A DNA stretch of 64,000 nt from Bettongia penicillata ogilbyi (lineage: Eukaryota > Chordata > Mammalia > Diprotodontia > Potoroidae): positions 6,626,389 through 6,690,388 of the forward strand of contig JAJHZJ010000808.1 of the NCBI GenBank assembly GCA_023548195.1, written 5' to 3'. A program made the position numbers and the translations under genes. The notes under the pieces were generated by a model that saw only the letters and a program-made list of their open reading frames with translations, was not told where the DNA came from and made no database searches. Shown here piece by piece: positions 34,816 to 46,135 of the stretch. The number at the start of each line of letters is the position of its first letter. Positions within the stretch are counted from its first letter, which is position 1.

Positions 34816-35504
34816 GCTCACTGACTACCTTCTTTGGTTGTGTAGACAAATACTTTTTTTTCTGTATTTTTCTATAGAAACTCCTGTTATTCTATTATCA
34901 CCTCAGTTATGCAGTGACTTGGACTGGGAAAGTTCATTATCAGGAACTCTCCTTGCTGTCCCAGTGATGAGAAAATGTTGAGGGAGCACATACAAGGTGA
35001 TTCTCTAAGTGGTCCTAATCAACCAAATCATCTAGAATGTAGCCCCATTTCTTGAACTTTATCTACTAGGAAGGGCCAAGAGGTAGACCCAAACCAGTCA
35101 GTTCACTTTGGGGTTGCTTCTTTCTCTGAGACCTAAAGGAATTATCTTAGACTTCTGAACAAGTTGCCAATGAGAATGTCCGTAGGGAGGTGCACTTATA
35201 AGTCCCCAGCAAGAACTCATTATCTTCTAAGTTCATCAAATTGATCAAGGGATTTCCCTGATAAAAATTCGTTAATACAATAGAATTACATTTCATGTTG
35301 TCCTTGGACACATAGTGAAAACATATACACTAGCTGATTTGCCCCTTCTAGGAGATCTTGAGAACCATCATTCTATTTTGCTGCAATATATTTATATCTT
35401 TTGATTTCATCAATAGGGAGACTAAAATAAGTAATGTTCGATAGTGTGTTTGATAGTCATTAGACCAAGAGCTCATGTTCAAAGAACCAAAATTTAGATG
35501 AATA
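34816..35504. other. Intron sequence, nothing recognised
   Basis: No recognised feature. Confidence 0.4.
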
Positions 35505-35810
35505 AATTTTGAACAAATATGAATCGTGTTGTATAAATGTGATGGACTACTAGCATGCTATAAAAATTGTAAATAAATGATTTAAAAAAGATTTGGAAAG
35601 ATGTATAAACTGATACAGAGTGTAATTATCAGAACCAGAAGGACAATTTTTACTCTAATATTAATGTTGTAAAAATGAACAATTTTGAAGACTTATAAGC
35701 TGACTAAGAATGACATGAGCAGAACCTGGAGAATAATTTCTATAGTAACAGCTACGCTTTAAGAACTATGATCAATGTAATACATTGTTACACGTAACAA
35801 CATTCTATCT
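35505..35810 (+). repeat. L1 ORF2 3' fragment
   Basis: 'tgtgatggactactagcatg', 'gatgtataaactgatacaga', 'gtaacagctacgctttaaga' and 'actatgatcaatgtaataca' are the sense-strand end of a marsupial L1. Two related segments ('...atcagaaccagaaggacaat' and '...gagcagaacctggagaataa') suggest internal duplication or two overlapping copies. Confidence 0.6.
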
Positions 35811-35839
35811 ATGAGAGAGACGATGGGTTTGGGTACAGA

Positions 35840-36060
35840 ATTATATATATATATGTATATATGTATGTATATATATACATACAACATACACAGACAACAA
35901 CACAGAAACATATGTATATGTGTAAATGTGTGTGCATATATATATTACACATACAGACACACATACATATATATATACACGTACATATATATATATATAT
36001 ACACACATATACAGCTATATACACATACATATATACAATGAAAATTATATATATCCATTG
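35840..36060. repeat. (TA/CATA)n compound microsatellite
   Basis: Alternating TATA, CATA and CACACA units over about 220 bases; low-complexity Tyr/Ile frames arise on both strands. Confidence 0.9.
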
Positions 36061-37264
36061 AGGGAATTTGTTTTGTTTGACAATGAACATCTGTCAAAAG
36101 GGGAAAAATGAATGCATGTAGGAGGTCCCCAGTAAGACCTGCAACTCCTCAATCTATTCATTGGAAGGGGGCCTCACAAATCTGAGGGCAATTTTATATT
36201 TTTATCTGTTTCAAGGGTCATCGTTGCCAAAGACACTTTTGCCAAGTAGCTCACCAGCTGTTGGTGAAATTTGTGCTACACTTGGTTGGTTCTGGATAAT
36301 AAACAAAAACTGTTGCCAGGACTGTATTTGACCCTTTTCCAAGTTGGTAAATGTGCCAGGGTTTGTGACCTCTTCTTGGCATAGATTTTGAGAACCCAGT
36401 GTAAACTCTGTTCCAGGAAGAAGGATAATTGTGGAAATTCTCTAAGTGGTAGCCACTTAATCAATGTTGACTGAACCCAAGAACCTTACATTTTTTGCTG
36501 CTGAGCTAATGTGTGCCAAATAACACCATGCCATTAAAAAAAGTATTAGATAAGGTCTATTTGAAAAACATATGCCCAGTAGATATGACTGACATAGAGT
36601 TTAGCCACATGAAATTTTAGGAATTAACTTGAGAACATAACAGCTATTTCTAACATTGTCTCAAATAAGTAACAAATCATTTTTTTTTCCAAAATTTTAA
36701 TTGGAACTTGAGGTTGTTTATATATTGTATACATATATATGTGATTTATCATTTCAGTTGTTTGGGAACTCATTCTAATATTTTCTCATCCTATTCAATT
36801 TATGTACATTTATATCTATACTTCTTAAAGGATATACCAAGTGTGCTAGAGTCCTCTTTTGGTTATTTTCCTATCTTGGAGATAGCATTGTAATACCTGA
36901 ACATCAGTTGTCTCTCATTGTCTTTACATGACTGTTCATATGTGCCTATTTGATACTTGCCTGTATCATCATTGGTGATATGCTACCAGCTTAGTCCTAC
37001 CTTACCTCTTTCCATTATTTTTTGTGTTACTTGAAATTTTTTTTTTGATTTGGGATCTAATTGGGGGTTCTTCTGTTTTAGCAAGTAGTTGAATAAATAA
37101 AATAAATAAATAAAACAAAAGCACCATGCAGTTTCTCCAAAACTATCCAACTGAATCTCCTCCTCTTTTTCTTTAATGCTTGGTCCAACTCAATGGACCA
37201 ATGGACCAAGAAAGGACCATTCATAATTCTTGTGGAGGGAAGGTAGCTCTACCTTTATGGCCAA
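36061..37264. other. Intron sequence, nothing recognised
   Basis: No recognised gene. TA-rich at about 36719-36745, and AAATAAAT-type low complexity at about 37090-37120. Confidence 0.4.
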
Positions 37265-37425
37265 TATGGTATAATGTAGAGTTGTGTCAGAGTCAGACAA
37301 TTTGGATTCAATCTTACCTTTGACACTTAAAACTTGCATAACCTTGGGTAAGTCACATGGCATCTCTGGGCCTCAGTTTATCATCTGAAAATGAGTGTTG
37401 TACTAGGTGACCTATAATGTTTAAT
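37265..37425 (+). repeat. THER-type SINE
   Basis: 'tggtataatgtagagttgtg', 'ccttgggtaagtcacatggc', 'ggcctcagtttatcatctga' and 'gtgttgtactaggtgaccta' in order. Confidence 0.75.
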
Positions 37426-37639
37426 AGGTCACAGGCCAAGTGTAGATAGACCACAGGGCAAGATTTGGGGACCTGAGCTGAGTATTGAGCCTTGAAACTG
37501 AGTGGAGCGAAGGAAGTCACAAACCAATAAATAGGAGCTAAGGTTGGCTACTGATTAGCAGATAAAGACGATGGAGGTACATCTACCTGCTTTTGTGGGC
37601 AGGTACCCTTTTGTTTTTTACCTAGCCAGAGAAGAAACT

Positions 37640-37775
37640 CAGAGTGATAAGATCGTCCTTCAACTAAGAGATCATTTAATCAATCTTCCTGAGCCTAGAG
37701 AGCTAAAGTGACTTGCTTAAGATTACATCACTAGTTAGTAACAGAATCTAGATTGGATCTCTACCATCTTCTCTT
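37640..37775 (-). repeat. MIR/THER fragment
   Basis: 'gagcctagagagctaaagtg' 'acttgcttaagattacatca' 'ctagttagtaacagaatcta' is reverse-complement CORE text. Confidence 0.65.
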
Positions 37776-39120
37776 TTGAATCCTAAAGGATAAACGCCTC
37801 CTTGGACTCAGGGCATGAGTAGGTTTTATTTCATAAATCTAACATCTGAATTAGAGGGCAGGAACCCATTGGACAGAATCCATTCAATATTCAGTATATT
37901 GCTGATGCCCCAACTATTTATTATGATTTAGTAACAGGAATACTCAGATGAAGTTTAATTTCAAGGAAGTAATTGACTGGCTGATGCCACTGCAGGCAAC
38001 TTCTTGAAAAAGTTTTATTTACAATGGAAAATACAATAACATTATCTTGAATTTATTCCTGCGATCAGTCGGCTTTTTTTTTTGTCTCGTTAGTTTTTTT
38101 AAGGCCTGTTTAAATTTAATAATAGGAAGTGATTATTTTCCATTTGGAAAGAGGACATATTCAAATGTTTGCTCCAGGATGTAAGATTGTCAGACATCAT
38201 TATTTGTCTGTTCATTGACATACTTTATCATCTTTATGCTCCACTTTATCGTGACTAGCTAATGTCCTTTAGGAAAAGTACCATTAAGTCTTTCAAAAAC
38301 TTGGAACAAATAATGTGTGTAATCAAATAGTATTTGGTGAACTCTGGGTATTTAAGGACTAATTATTTAGTTTATGAATTATCTATACCACTCTCTTTTC
38401 CTATCTGTTTTCCTTTTGGATGTTTCATTGAGGCATTAGCACATATTTCAAGGGTAAATCAAAAGTTGCCCTGGATTAACTGGATTCCAACATCCCTTGA
38501 GGTCTAAGTCTATGATCCTATAATCAGATCATTTAATTTTGTTCATTGTTCGTCTCTTTGGTACTTACTTAGTTCTGACTTTATAACTCTAATGAATGAG
38601 GATACTTTAGAGTTGGCTATGTGCGTTTTTTAGGTAGATAGCATCGTATTACTTGTATCTAATGTAAATCCTAAACCCCAAATCCAGGAAATGCCATGAC
38701 ATAAATTGTTTCTCAGCACAATAGCATGGAAAAGTTGAAGGTCAAAGCCTGTGTTATCTAATGCTTTGCCTAAAAAGCACACAGAGTACCTTTTCACAAA
38801 TGTCATTTGAATATAGATGTTATTATCTCCCAGTCCTTTAAAGAAACACAATTTGTATTCTACAGAGACTCATTTAAAGGAAGATTTCATAGGTGTAGTG
38901 AAGTTCATGATCTGATTTATCCCACATATTGTCACAGTTGCAAACTCTTGAAAATAGGTGGGAAACAGTTAAAATGGGCTTTGAAGCAAAACTGCCAAGA
39001 AGGAGCGTGTTGTGGTTCTCAAGCAAGGCTTCTCAATGGACTTTTTTAAAGACTATGAATAAAGTTAACAATGTCATTAATAAGAGGTAGAACAGTGGGT
39101 AAGTTAGAAATAGCACTTGT
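37776..39120. other. Intron sequence; short THER tail only
   Basis: A THER tail lies at about 38470-38525 ('aacatcccttgaggtctaag' 'tctatgatcctata'). The rest is unrecognised. Confidence 0.45.
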
Positions 39121-39124
39121 AGGC

Positions 39125-39430
39125 CAGACTCACACATTCAAATAAATTCAACAATTCTGTAGTAAGTTTCTACCTACTACGTGCATATATGGTACTTGCT
39201 AGGAGTGGCAGTACAAATATGAAAAAACACTCCTTGTGCTCAAGCAGCTTATAGTTTTAAAAAAAAAAAGATAAAATGCATATACAAAGAAGTATGGACA
39301 GATGTGGTAAAGACCAAGGAGAAACCCAAAGTACTAGAAGACATTGGAAGAGGAAGAGATTATATTTAGCTGTGGGAGGAATCAGGTAGCTTCCTTGAAG
39401 GGCTTTCCTTTGAACTAATACTGTAAGGAA
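39125..39430 (-). repeat. L2 LINE fragment
   Basis: 'gtagtaagtttctacctact' 'acgtgcatatatgg', 'gtgctcaagcagcttatagt' and 'gtagcttccttgaagggctt' are in reverse-complement L2 order. Confidence 0.65.
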
Positions 39431-39535
39431 GAGAACTTGTATTTGAATATCTATCCTCTGACCTTAATAGATGGAACTCATCCATCACTGCTTCCTCGGT
39501 GGGACAATTGTGATATAAACCTCAAAGCACTAGAC

Positions 39536-39616
39536 AGGATGTCCCAGAAATCTTACTGGAGTTTTAGGCTTTAAGAAGTCCAATAGCTTAAAATGACACT
39601 AAGAGTTTTGGGACAC
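39536..39616. mobile_element. Mariner-type palindromic MITE
   Basis: The left arm ATGTCCCAGAAATCTTACTG pairs with the complement of the right arm (GTGTCCCAAAACTCTTAGTG). About 21 of 29 positions match, with a short loop. This wording belongs to the short mariner-derived elements of mammals. TA flanks are not clear. Confidence 0.65.
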
Positions 39617-40910
39617 ATGGAATAAGTGCATTATGACTATTGAACAGAGGGGTGACATATTTAGATTCATGAATTAGGAATAGTATTTTTGCTTCTGGTT
39701 TAAGAAAGGATTGAAAAGAAAAGAGACTTGAGGCAGAGAAAACCATCAATAAATACCTATAGCATATAGGATACTGAAGTAAGTAGGTCCTGTTTAAGAT
39801 ACCTAGGTAAGGTAAGGTTCATTTCCTGATGTAATGGAGTTTATAATGTTTCAAACACAAATAATTACGCTTCAGTATTTCATCACATGGTTTCTAATCA
39901 ATGTGGGGACTCCTTTCAGTATAATAGATTGCAGTTCATCCATACCATCTTATCCTATATGATTCTTATCTATATTTTCTCATATGTCTCCTATGGGGGT
40001 TCAACATGATAGAGATCTTCATGACCTTCTTGACATTACATCGGTATCAGTGGTGCTCATGGGCCTGTCCATTGGTTATCACCAGCTCCAAGCTGCGTCT
40101 AAATTTAACTTCTCTTAGGGCAAATTCAAATGAAGGGGAAGAAAGGGGAGGGGGTAATATTATAGAGAGAAGTCCCATAATAGGTAGATTTACTTTAGCG
40201 GAATGTATCCTGTCCCTTACAGAGTTTAGCCCATTCTGTTGTGGAGTTGGGAAGAAACATATGATCTTTGGAGAAGCTTTCCATTATTTTTGGACCATGG
40301 AGGTGACAACTTAGGGTGATTTTGTCCACATGCCTATGGACTATGAAGTGAGGCACAGGAGTAGCAGTTACTTCACCTCCCGCAATGTTGGCACGTTGGG
40401 GCTAAGCTGTGCTAGGTTTGGTTCTAACCTTGCTCTTGCTATATGTCTGGCCTAGCTATGCTTCTTAGCATTTTGGGAAGCAATCAGTACTGCTCATAAT
40501 CTTCTAATATCCTGCTCTGTAAGATTTAATGAATGAATTCATATCCTAAATCAGTGTTGCCCTTGGCTGGCATACCTCTCATCCTAGCAAATAGAACAAG
40601 TATTTGTTGGCTGAAATGATTTCTAGGCTTCTTGGTCTCTTTGGGTGGCAATTACTTTTCATAGATTAAATTTTCTTTGGAGGTGGTATTAGTGGCAGTA
40701 AATTAATGGTCTTAAAATCTTTCAAATGTTACTATATTACACATATATTTTCTGATCATTAATCCTCTCTTCCTCTAACTTTTTTATTCAGTCAGATCCA
40801 TAGGCTGAGAGTTGAAAATAAGTCCAAAATTTTGCTAAGGTAAACATATTATATATCACAATATTTGTAAAACCTAGAAAACATCATGGTTGTATTTCAC
40901 ATAAAACAAA
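39617..40910. other. Intron sequence, nothing recognised
   Basis: A 102-codon open frame at 40006-40314 (+) has no recognised domain. No repeat family could be named. Confidence 0.4.
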
Positions 40911-40914
40911 TGTA

Positions 40915-41036
40915 CATATACGTATATATATATATATATATATACATATAATGTGTGTATATATAGACATATATAGATACACGTACATATATATTATATA
41001 CAAACACACACATACACACACACACACACACACATA

Positions 41037-41077
<41 letters not shown>

Positions 41078-41151
41078 GACAGAGAGAGTGAGAGCAAGAG
41101 ACAGAGAGAGAGGGGAAGAGAGAGGGGGAGAAAAAAGAGAGAGAAAATAGA

Positions 41152-41230
<79 letters not shown>

Positions 41231-41255
41231 AGGGAGGGAGAGAGAGAGAGACTGT
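40915..41255. repeat. Large compound (TA)n-(CA)n-(GA)n microsatellite
   Basis: TA/CATA units (40918-41070) include a (CA)n run (about 41005-41033). These pass directly into about 180 bases of GA/GAGAGG (41071-41251), with more than 30 uninterrupted GA units at the core. It is the longest simple repeat in the window. Confidence 0.95.
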
Positions 41256-41269
41256 AGGTACCTTTTTAA

Positions 41270-41390
41270 TAAGTGTCAGTCCTTTTCCTATAGGGGTTTA
41301 AAGTCTAGATAGGGATACAGGATGTATACCTAAAAATAAAAATTGAAGAACTAGGTAGCATATAGTAAGTGCCAAAAAATGATTTAGACA
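41270..41390 (-). repeat. L2 fragment
   Basis: 'ctataggggtttaaagtcta' 'gatagggatacaggatgtat' and 'gaagaactaggtagcat' recall reverse-complement L2. Confidence 0.45.
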
Positions 41391-42290
41391 AATTTTTTTT
41401 TAGTAAGAATAGTGTAGTTTTGAAATATACTTTGTACACTCTCACACTCTTCAAAAAGTAAGGTAATCATAACAAAAAGATACTTAGGTCCACCTTTACT
41501 TTTAGGCTCTGGGATGCATGGGCTAGCACCTGTATTTATGCCCTTAGTTTCTTTCTGTTGTGATAAAAGAGCTTTGAAGATATATCATGTCCCACAGATG
41601 AAAAGGACACACTTTTTCCCTTCCTTCAACCTCCTTCTGAAATTCTATTTTTTTTCTCAAAAGACTATTCTGACTAGAAACGGAAGCGTCAATTCTTTGA
41701 GCCATACCTTGTCTAAACAGTGTCTCATCAACCCCAATTATTCACTTACTTGTATCAGATTTTAGTTCTCTTTTTACCTTATACCGTCTTTAGTATTTGC
41801 TCAGCTGTCTGCATGAAGGAAACCTCCTCAGTGATATGGTTCATATCATTAGCTGGGAAACGAGCAACATTATCTAGCTACATGCACAGAACCATTGGTA
41901 AACGGGCATGTTAATAAATGCCTTCGATGATGATAATGATTTAAATACAAGTGAAAACAAACCACAGGACTGTGACAATAATACGTTTTAAAAACTACAG
42001 GTCACCTTTTCCGAGATATACTGTGGAGAAGAGTTTTCAACCCTCTAGGCACTGAGTTAGTCTAAGAAAAGACAGGGAAGGTAGAGCAATGAGAATTCTC
42101 TAATGCCCAAATCAGAGGAAAATTCCTCAGTGAACTTCTAGTGGAAGAACTATTCTCAATCATGCATGTCAGTTATCTCACTGGAAACCATCTGACCTTC
42201 CATAGTGACCCCTTAAAACTCCATTTTCATTTAATAACACAGGGTAAATTTGATTCATAAAAAATAATATATAATAGCTAGAATTTACAT
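41391..42290. other. Intron sequence, nothing recognised
   Basis: No recognised gene or repeat. Confidence 0.4.
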
Positions 42291-42543
42291 GGGGCAGCTA
42301 AGTGGCTCAGTGGAGAGAGCATTGAGCCTGGAATCCGGAAGACTCAAGTCCAAATGTGGCCTCAGACACTTACCAGCTGTATGATCCTGGGCAAGTCACC
42401 TATCCTTGTTTGCCTCAGTTTTCTCCTGTGGAAAATGAACTGGAGAAGGAAATGGCAAACCACTCCAGTATCTTTGCCAAGTAAGCCCCAACTGGGGTCA
42501 CTGAGTCAAGTATGATTGGAAAACGACTGAATAACAACAAAAA
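42291..42543 (+). repeat. Mar1-type CORE-SINE, well preserved
   Basis: Starts GGGGCAGCTAAGTGGCTCAG, passes through a B-box-like 'gactcaagtccaaatgtggc', 'gatcctgggcaagtcaccta' and 'ctggagaaggaaatggcaaa', and ends ACGACTGAATAACAACAAAA. The last part resembles the Bov-B/RTE 3' end and points to RTE-dependent mobilisation. AGAATTT on both sides (42280-42286, 42544-42550) is a likely partial target-site duplication. Confidence 0.9.
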
Positions 42544-42559
42544 AGAATTTGTGGAATAT

Positions 42560-42761
42560 CCTGAGATCTGCAAAGCTCTGTCCATGTTATCTTATTTGAT
42601 TTTCACAACAAGCCAGTGGAGTAAATATCATTATCCCCATTTTACTAATGAGGAAGCTGAGGGTAAGTCAGCGACTTACCCAGGATCACATAGGCAGCAA
42701 ATGTCTTAGGTAGAGTTTGAATTCAGCTTTTCATGACTCCAAGTCCAGTATCCACCTGTTG
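42560..42761 (-). repeat. MIR SINE
   Basis: 'cattatccccattttactaa' 'tgaggaagctgagggtaagt' and 'cccaggatcacataggcagc' are the reverse-complement MIR. The LTR that follows starts just beyond it. Confidence 0.8.
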
Positions 42762-42765
42762 GTTA

Positions 42766-43538
42766 TGATGAGGGCTGGAAGGGGAGCCAGGTACCAGGAA
42801 CTCCAAGACTGGAATTCCCAGTGTGGGCTGTCTGGAAAAGAATTCACAGACTCAAGCATCCTTGAGGTCAAGGTAAAGATTTATTGTGCATTTCAGCGGG
42901 CAAGAGTTCTTAGGGAACTTGCAATGTTAGAAGGGTACAGGTAAAGTTTATATAGGATATGCTATAGTGAAACAGGTGCCAAATATGCTAACTAGGTGTT
43001 TTGGGGTTGGATTAGGGAGTCGTTAAGGAGTGGTCAGTCCTTCAAAGAACATGCACTTTCAGTATTTACTGCACAGGTATTGTAACCAGAGTTCATTGGG
43101 AAATAGCCCAAGAAGGGGCTACATGGAGGTGTGGTTTTAGACCTGAAACGTCATTATGTCAGTCAAGGGTCAGGGCTGACCAGGGAACATCAGGCTTCTC
43201 TCATCAGTGTCTTGTTAGACAAGACAAATGAAAAGGGAGTACACATACATCTAAGCATAAAATATGTATGATTGATCAGTAAGTAGTAAATGTCTTTATG
43301 ACTCAGTTCACAGCCCATTCAGCCAGTACACAGCTGGTTCAGACTAATAAGTTCTATAGGTGCATCTGGCTGCTGTATCAGGAAGGGAGATAACGATCAT
43401 TGCTGGGGCAGGCTGTGTCCTTGGGCTGGGGCAAAACTGCCTGGGATAGTGTTTCAAGGGTAGAGAGAGATGTGATTTTTAAAGAGAAACGTGATTTTAG
43501 AATTGGGGCCCAAGTACATGCACCCAAGCACCCCATCA
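42766..43538 (-). mobile_element. Solo LTR of an endogenous retrovirus (4-bp duplication GTTA)
   Basis: On the minus strand it begins TGATGGGGTGCTTGGGTGCA (from 43538) and ends ...CCAGCCCTCATCA (42766). It is 773 bases long with matching TGATG/CATCA termini. GTTA flanks both sides (42762-42765 and 43539-43542). A polyadenylation signal on the minus strand (AATAAA, complement of 42880-42885) lies about 115 bases from the 3' end. A TATA-like ATATAAA sits some 60 bases upstream of it (about 42945). No viral genes adjoin, so this is a recombined solo LTR. Confidence 0.8.
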
Positions 43539-43542
43539 GTTA

Positions 43543-43790
43543 GGCACATGCTAAGTACTGGGGAAACACAAATATAAATAAAATAGTCCATGCCCTTAAG
43601 GAAATGACAGAGATAGCATGGAGTGAATGAATGAATAAAGCATTTATTACTTTGTGCTAAGTGCCAAGAATATAAATAGAAAAATGATGACAGTCCTTGC
43701 TATCAAGGAGACTAATATTCAAATAGACTAGACAACATATGGGGAAGGTTTCAGTTGCAAGATAGATGGAAAAGTCCCATGGTCCTTGGG
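43543..43790 (-). repeat. L2 3' end, two partial copies
   Basis: 'ggcacatgctaagtactggg' and again 'gcatttattactttgtgcta' 'agtgccaagaatataaat' with 'tccttgctatcaaggagact' are both reverse-complement L2 ends. Either two copies lie together or one was duplicated. Confidence 0.65.
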
Positions 43791-44745
43791 TGTAGTGGCA
43801 AAGTAGATGCTGATGTTTGTTCTTTAACATTGGGTTCAGGATATTCGGCTGTCTCCATCAGAGACTGAATAGAGATGGTCAAAGTGGTAGCAGTGGTTTG
43901 ATTCTCTTGGTACATACTGCCTCTTGATACTTCAGCTAGGCTGACTTGTCTGCCTTATGTGTTGCAGTTGGTTAGTAGTTAGTGGGGAGCGTTGGCCCTC
44001 CCTCTAAAGGTATTGCTTCTTTGTCTGGGGACCTGTGATGGTTGCACTGGAAGAGGAGATGGTGGCCTGCCATTATCAGGTCCCTGTCATTCTCCGCCTG
44101 TTAGTGGCAGTTGTTCAGCAGTTGTTGCTGAAGGTGGGCTCCCTTTCCATAATGATCTCTCTCCTTGATTATCTCTATGGGAGCTGGTCGGGAGGCTGAA
44201 TCACTACTATTTCCAAGAATATTGAGTTTATGGTCCTGGGATGTGTTCATGAGGATCTGAAAAGGCATGGTGGTCAGAATGGTGCTAGTGGTCTGGCTTG
44301 CCTCCCACTGACTTGCTTCTTCTTTCTCCCTTAGGGTATCTTGCTGTACCAGTTAGACTGACTTGCCTACCCTTCTGTGAAGCCTTATAAAAACTATTAC
44401 TACTTAACTACTACTTTCACTGCTCTTAAACTTCTTTTCTCCCAGATTTATTTTTCTCTTGAATGTTCTGGTGCTCATGGAAACCTAGTGACCTCTTGGA
44501 GACATCAGCAACTCTTGGCACCCTCTCCAAGGCTGACTGCTCCTATAAGGAGCCCCTTCACACATAGGGCAGGAAGGAAGAGTTGGTTTACTCCTTTCTC
44601 CTCAATGCCACTTTCTGACCCTTCTCTCTGCTATCTCTCAATAGCTACCAATTGTCTTTTAAACTTCACTCCATCTTAACTCTCTTCTTGTCACTGTTTC
44701 TTATGATTCTCTCTTTTTTCCATAGGTTCAGTACCTTGCACATGT
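43791..44745. other. Unclassified intron sequence with a diverged internal repeat
   Basis: Two segments about 400 bases apart (about 43878-43965 and 44268-44385) share wording such as 'gctgacttgtctgcc' / 'actgacttgcctacc' and 'gtagcagtggtttg' / 'gtgctagtggtctg'. The 100-codon frame at 44377-44679 (+) has no recognised domain. Confidence 0.35.
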
Positions 44746-44749
44746 CCTT

Positions 44750-45290
44750 GGACATATAAATGAATGTACCAAACAGATAAAGATAATGTTAGGGTGAAGA
44801 CATTAGTAAACTGGAGGGGTCAGGAAAGGTTCCATTTAGAAGGTGGCTGAAATGAAGGAATCTAATTAGAAATGAGGAGGAAGTATATTCTAGGCACCAA
44901 AGCAGTGCAAAGGCATAGAGATGGGAGATAGAACAGGAAGGTGTCCTATTTGATTGAACCGCAGAGTGTGTGTGTGTGTGTGTGTGTGTGAAGGGGAGCA
45001 ATGTGTACCGATTAAGTCTGGGTAGATTGGGCCCTGGTTGTGAAGTGCTTAAAATGTCAAAGAGGAGTTTGGGTTTGATGCCAGAGGCAACAAGGAGCCA
45101 TTGCCATATTTTGGGGAGGGAGGAAGGGAAGGGAGTAGTATATAGTCAGACCTATGCTGTAGGAAAATCACTCTGGCATTTGTGTGGAGGATTCATTAAA
45201 GGAGGGGCAACAACATGTACTTTGCTTCCAAAACTTGAAGAAATAATATTAAATATGCACAAAGATGGTTTCTCTAGGTAGGTAGAATGA
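44750..45290 (-). repeat. L2 LINE with (TG)n insertion
   Basis: 'ggaaaggttccatttagaag' 'gtggctgaaatgaagg', 'caaaggcatagagatgggag', 'ggagccattgccatattttg' and 'gaaaatcactctggcatttg' trace L2 in reverse complement over more than 500 bases. A (TG)13-14 run is at 44965-44991. Confidence 0.7.
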
Positions 45291-45388
45291 TTAAACTGGC
45301 ACATTTTTATATCACATTTAAAAAAATTCATAAATCAAGAATGGAGAATTCCGAAAGGTCAGATCTACGTCCTTTCCCTTCAAATATT

Positions 45389-45632
45389 GGGGCAGTTAGG
45401 TGGCAAAGTGGATAGAGCACTGGGCCTGGAATCAGGAAGATTCATCTTCCTGAGTTCAAATCTAGCCTCAAACACTTACTAGCTGTATGAACCTAGGCAA
45501 GTCACTCAACCTTGTTTGCCTCAGTTTCCTCATCTGTAAAATGAGCTGGAGAAGGAAATGGCAAACCATTCCAGTATCTTTGTCAAAAAAACTCCAAATG
45601 AGGTCAAGAAGTGTCAGACACAACTGAACAAT
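45389..45632 (+). repeat. Mar1-type CORE-SINE
   Basis: Starts GGGCAGTTAGGTGGCAAAGT, contains 'gcctggaatcaggaagattc', 'ctaggcaagtcactcaacct' and 'gctggagaaggaaatggcaa', and ends 'gtgtcagacacaactgaaca'. Full-length and close to the copy at 42291. Confidence 0.9.
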
Positions 45633-45676
45633 TCTGTGATTAAGACTGGTTGATGATAGTTTATAAGAAAATATAA

Positions 45677-45728
45677 GATGTTCCAAAAGTCTTGGTACAA
45701 TTTTAATCACTAAGATTTTTGGAACATC
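45677..45728. mobile_element. Mariner-type palindromic MITE, minimal
   Basis: A 52-base near-palindrome: the arm GATGTTCCAAAAGTCTTGGT matches the complement of the opposite arm (GATGTTCCAAAAATCTTAGT) at 18 of 20 positions, around a loop of roughly 10 bases. The same mariner-related wording as at 39536; TATAA occurs close to both ends. Confidence 0.7.
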
Positions 45729-45739
45729 GTGTATAAGAT

Positions 45740-45870
45740 ATGGTTCTTGCTCTCAAGTGCTTGAGACACAATTAGTGAATAAACAAATATATTCACATGT
45801 AATTAAATAGCAATATGACCTAATTAAGTGCTAAAGGCATCGGATAATGAAGAGCTAAGTGAATACTTCA
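45740..45870 (-). repeat. L2 fragment
   Basis: 'gttcttgctctcaagtgctt' and 'aattaagtgctaaaggcatc' recall reverse-complement L2. Confidence 0.5.
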
Positions 45871-45999
45871 GTGGTTAAGAATCTTGAAATGAAAAAGTGG
45901 AACTTGAATTAAGCCCTGGTATATTGGTATAATATATTGAGGAAGTGACTGGAAAGGTGTTTCAGGTGGGAGGCACAGATTGGACAATGCAGGAATTAG

Positions 46000-46135
46000 C
46001 ATATATCATAAGTTCCTTGAGGGCAAGAACTATTTTTTGCCCCCTTTTGTATTTCTAGTATTTAGGAGAATACATGGCACATAGTAGAAGCTTAACCAAT
46101 GATGATTGATTGATTGATTGATGGAAAACAAGACT
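46000..46135 (+). repeat. L2 3' end with TGAT-type tail
   Basis: 'ataagttccttgagggcaag' 'aactattttttgcc', 'catggcacatagtagaagct' and then a (GATT)n tail, the usual L2 ending. Confidence 0.8.

Noticed and set aside
35809..36111. Tyr/Ile/His-rich open frames
   Set aside because: Arise from the TA/CATA microsatellite.
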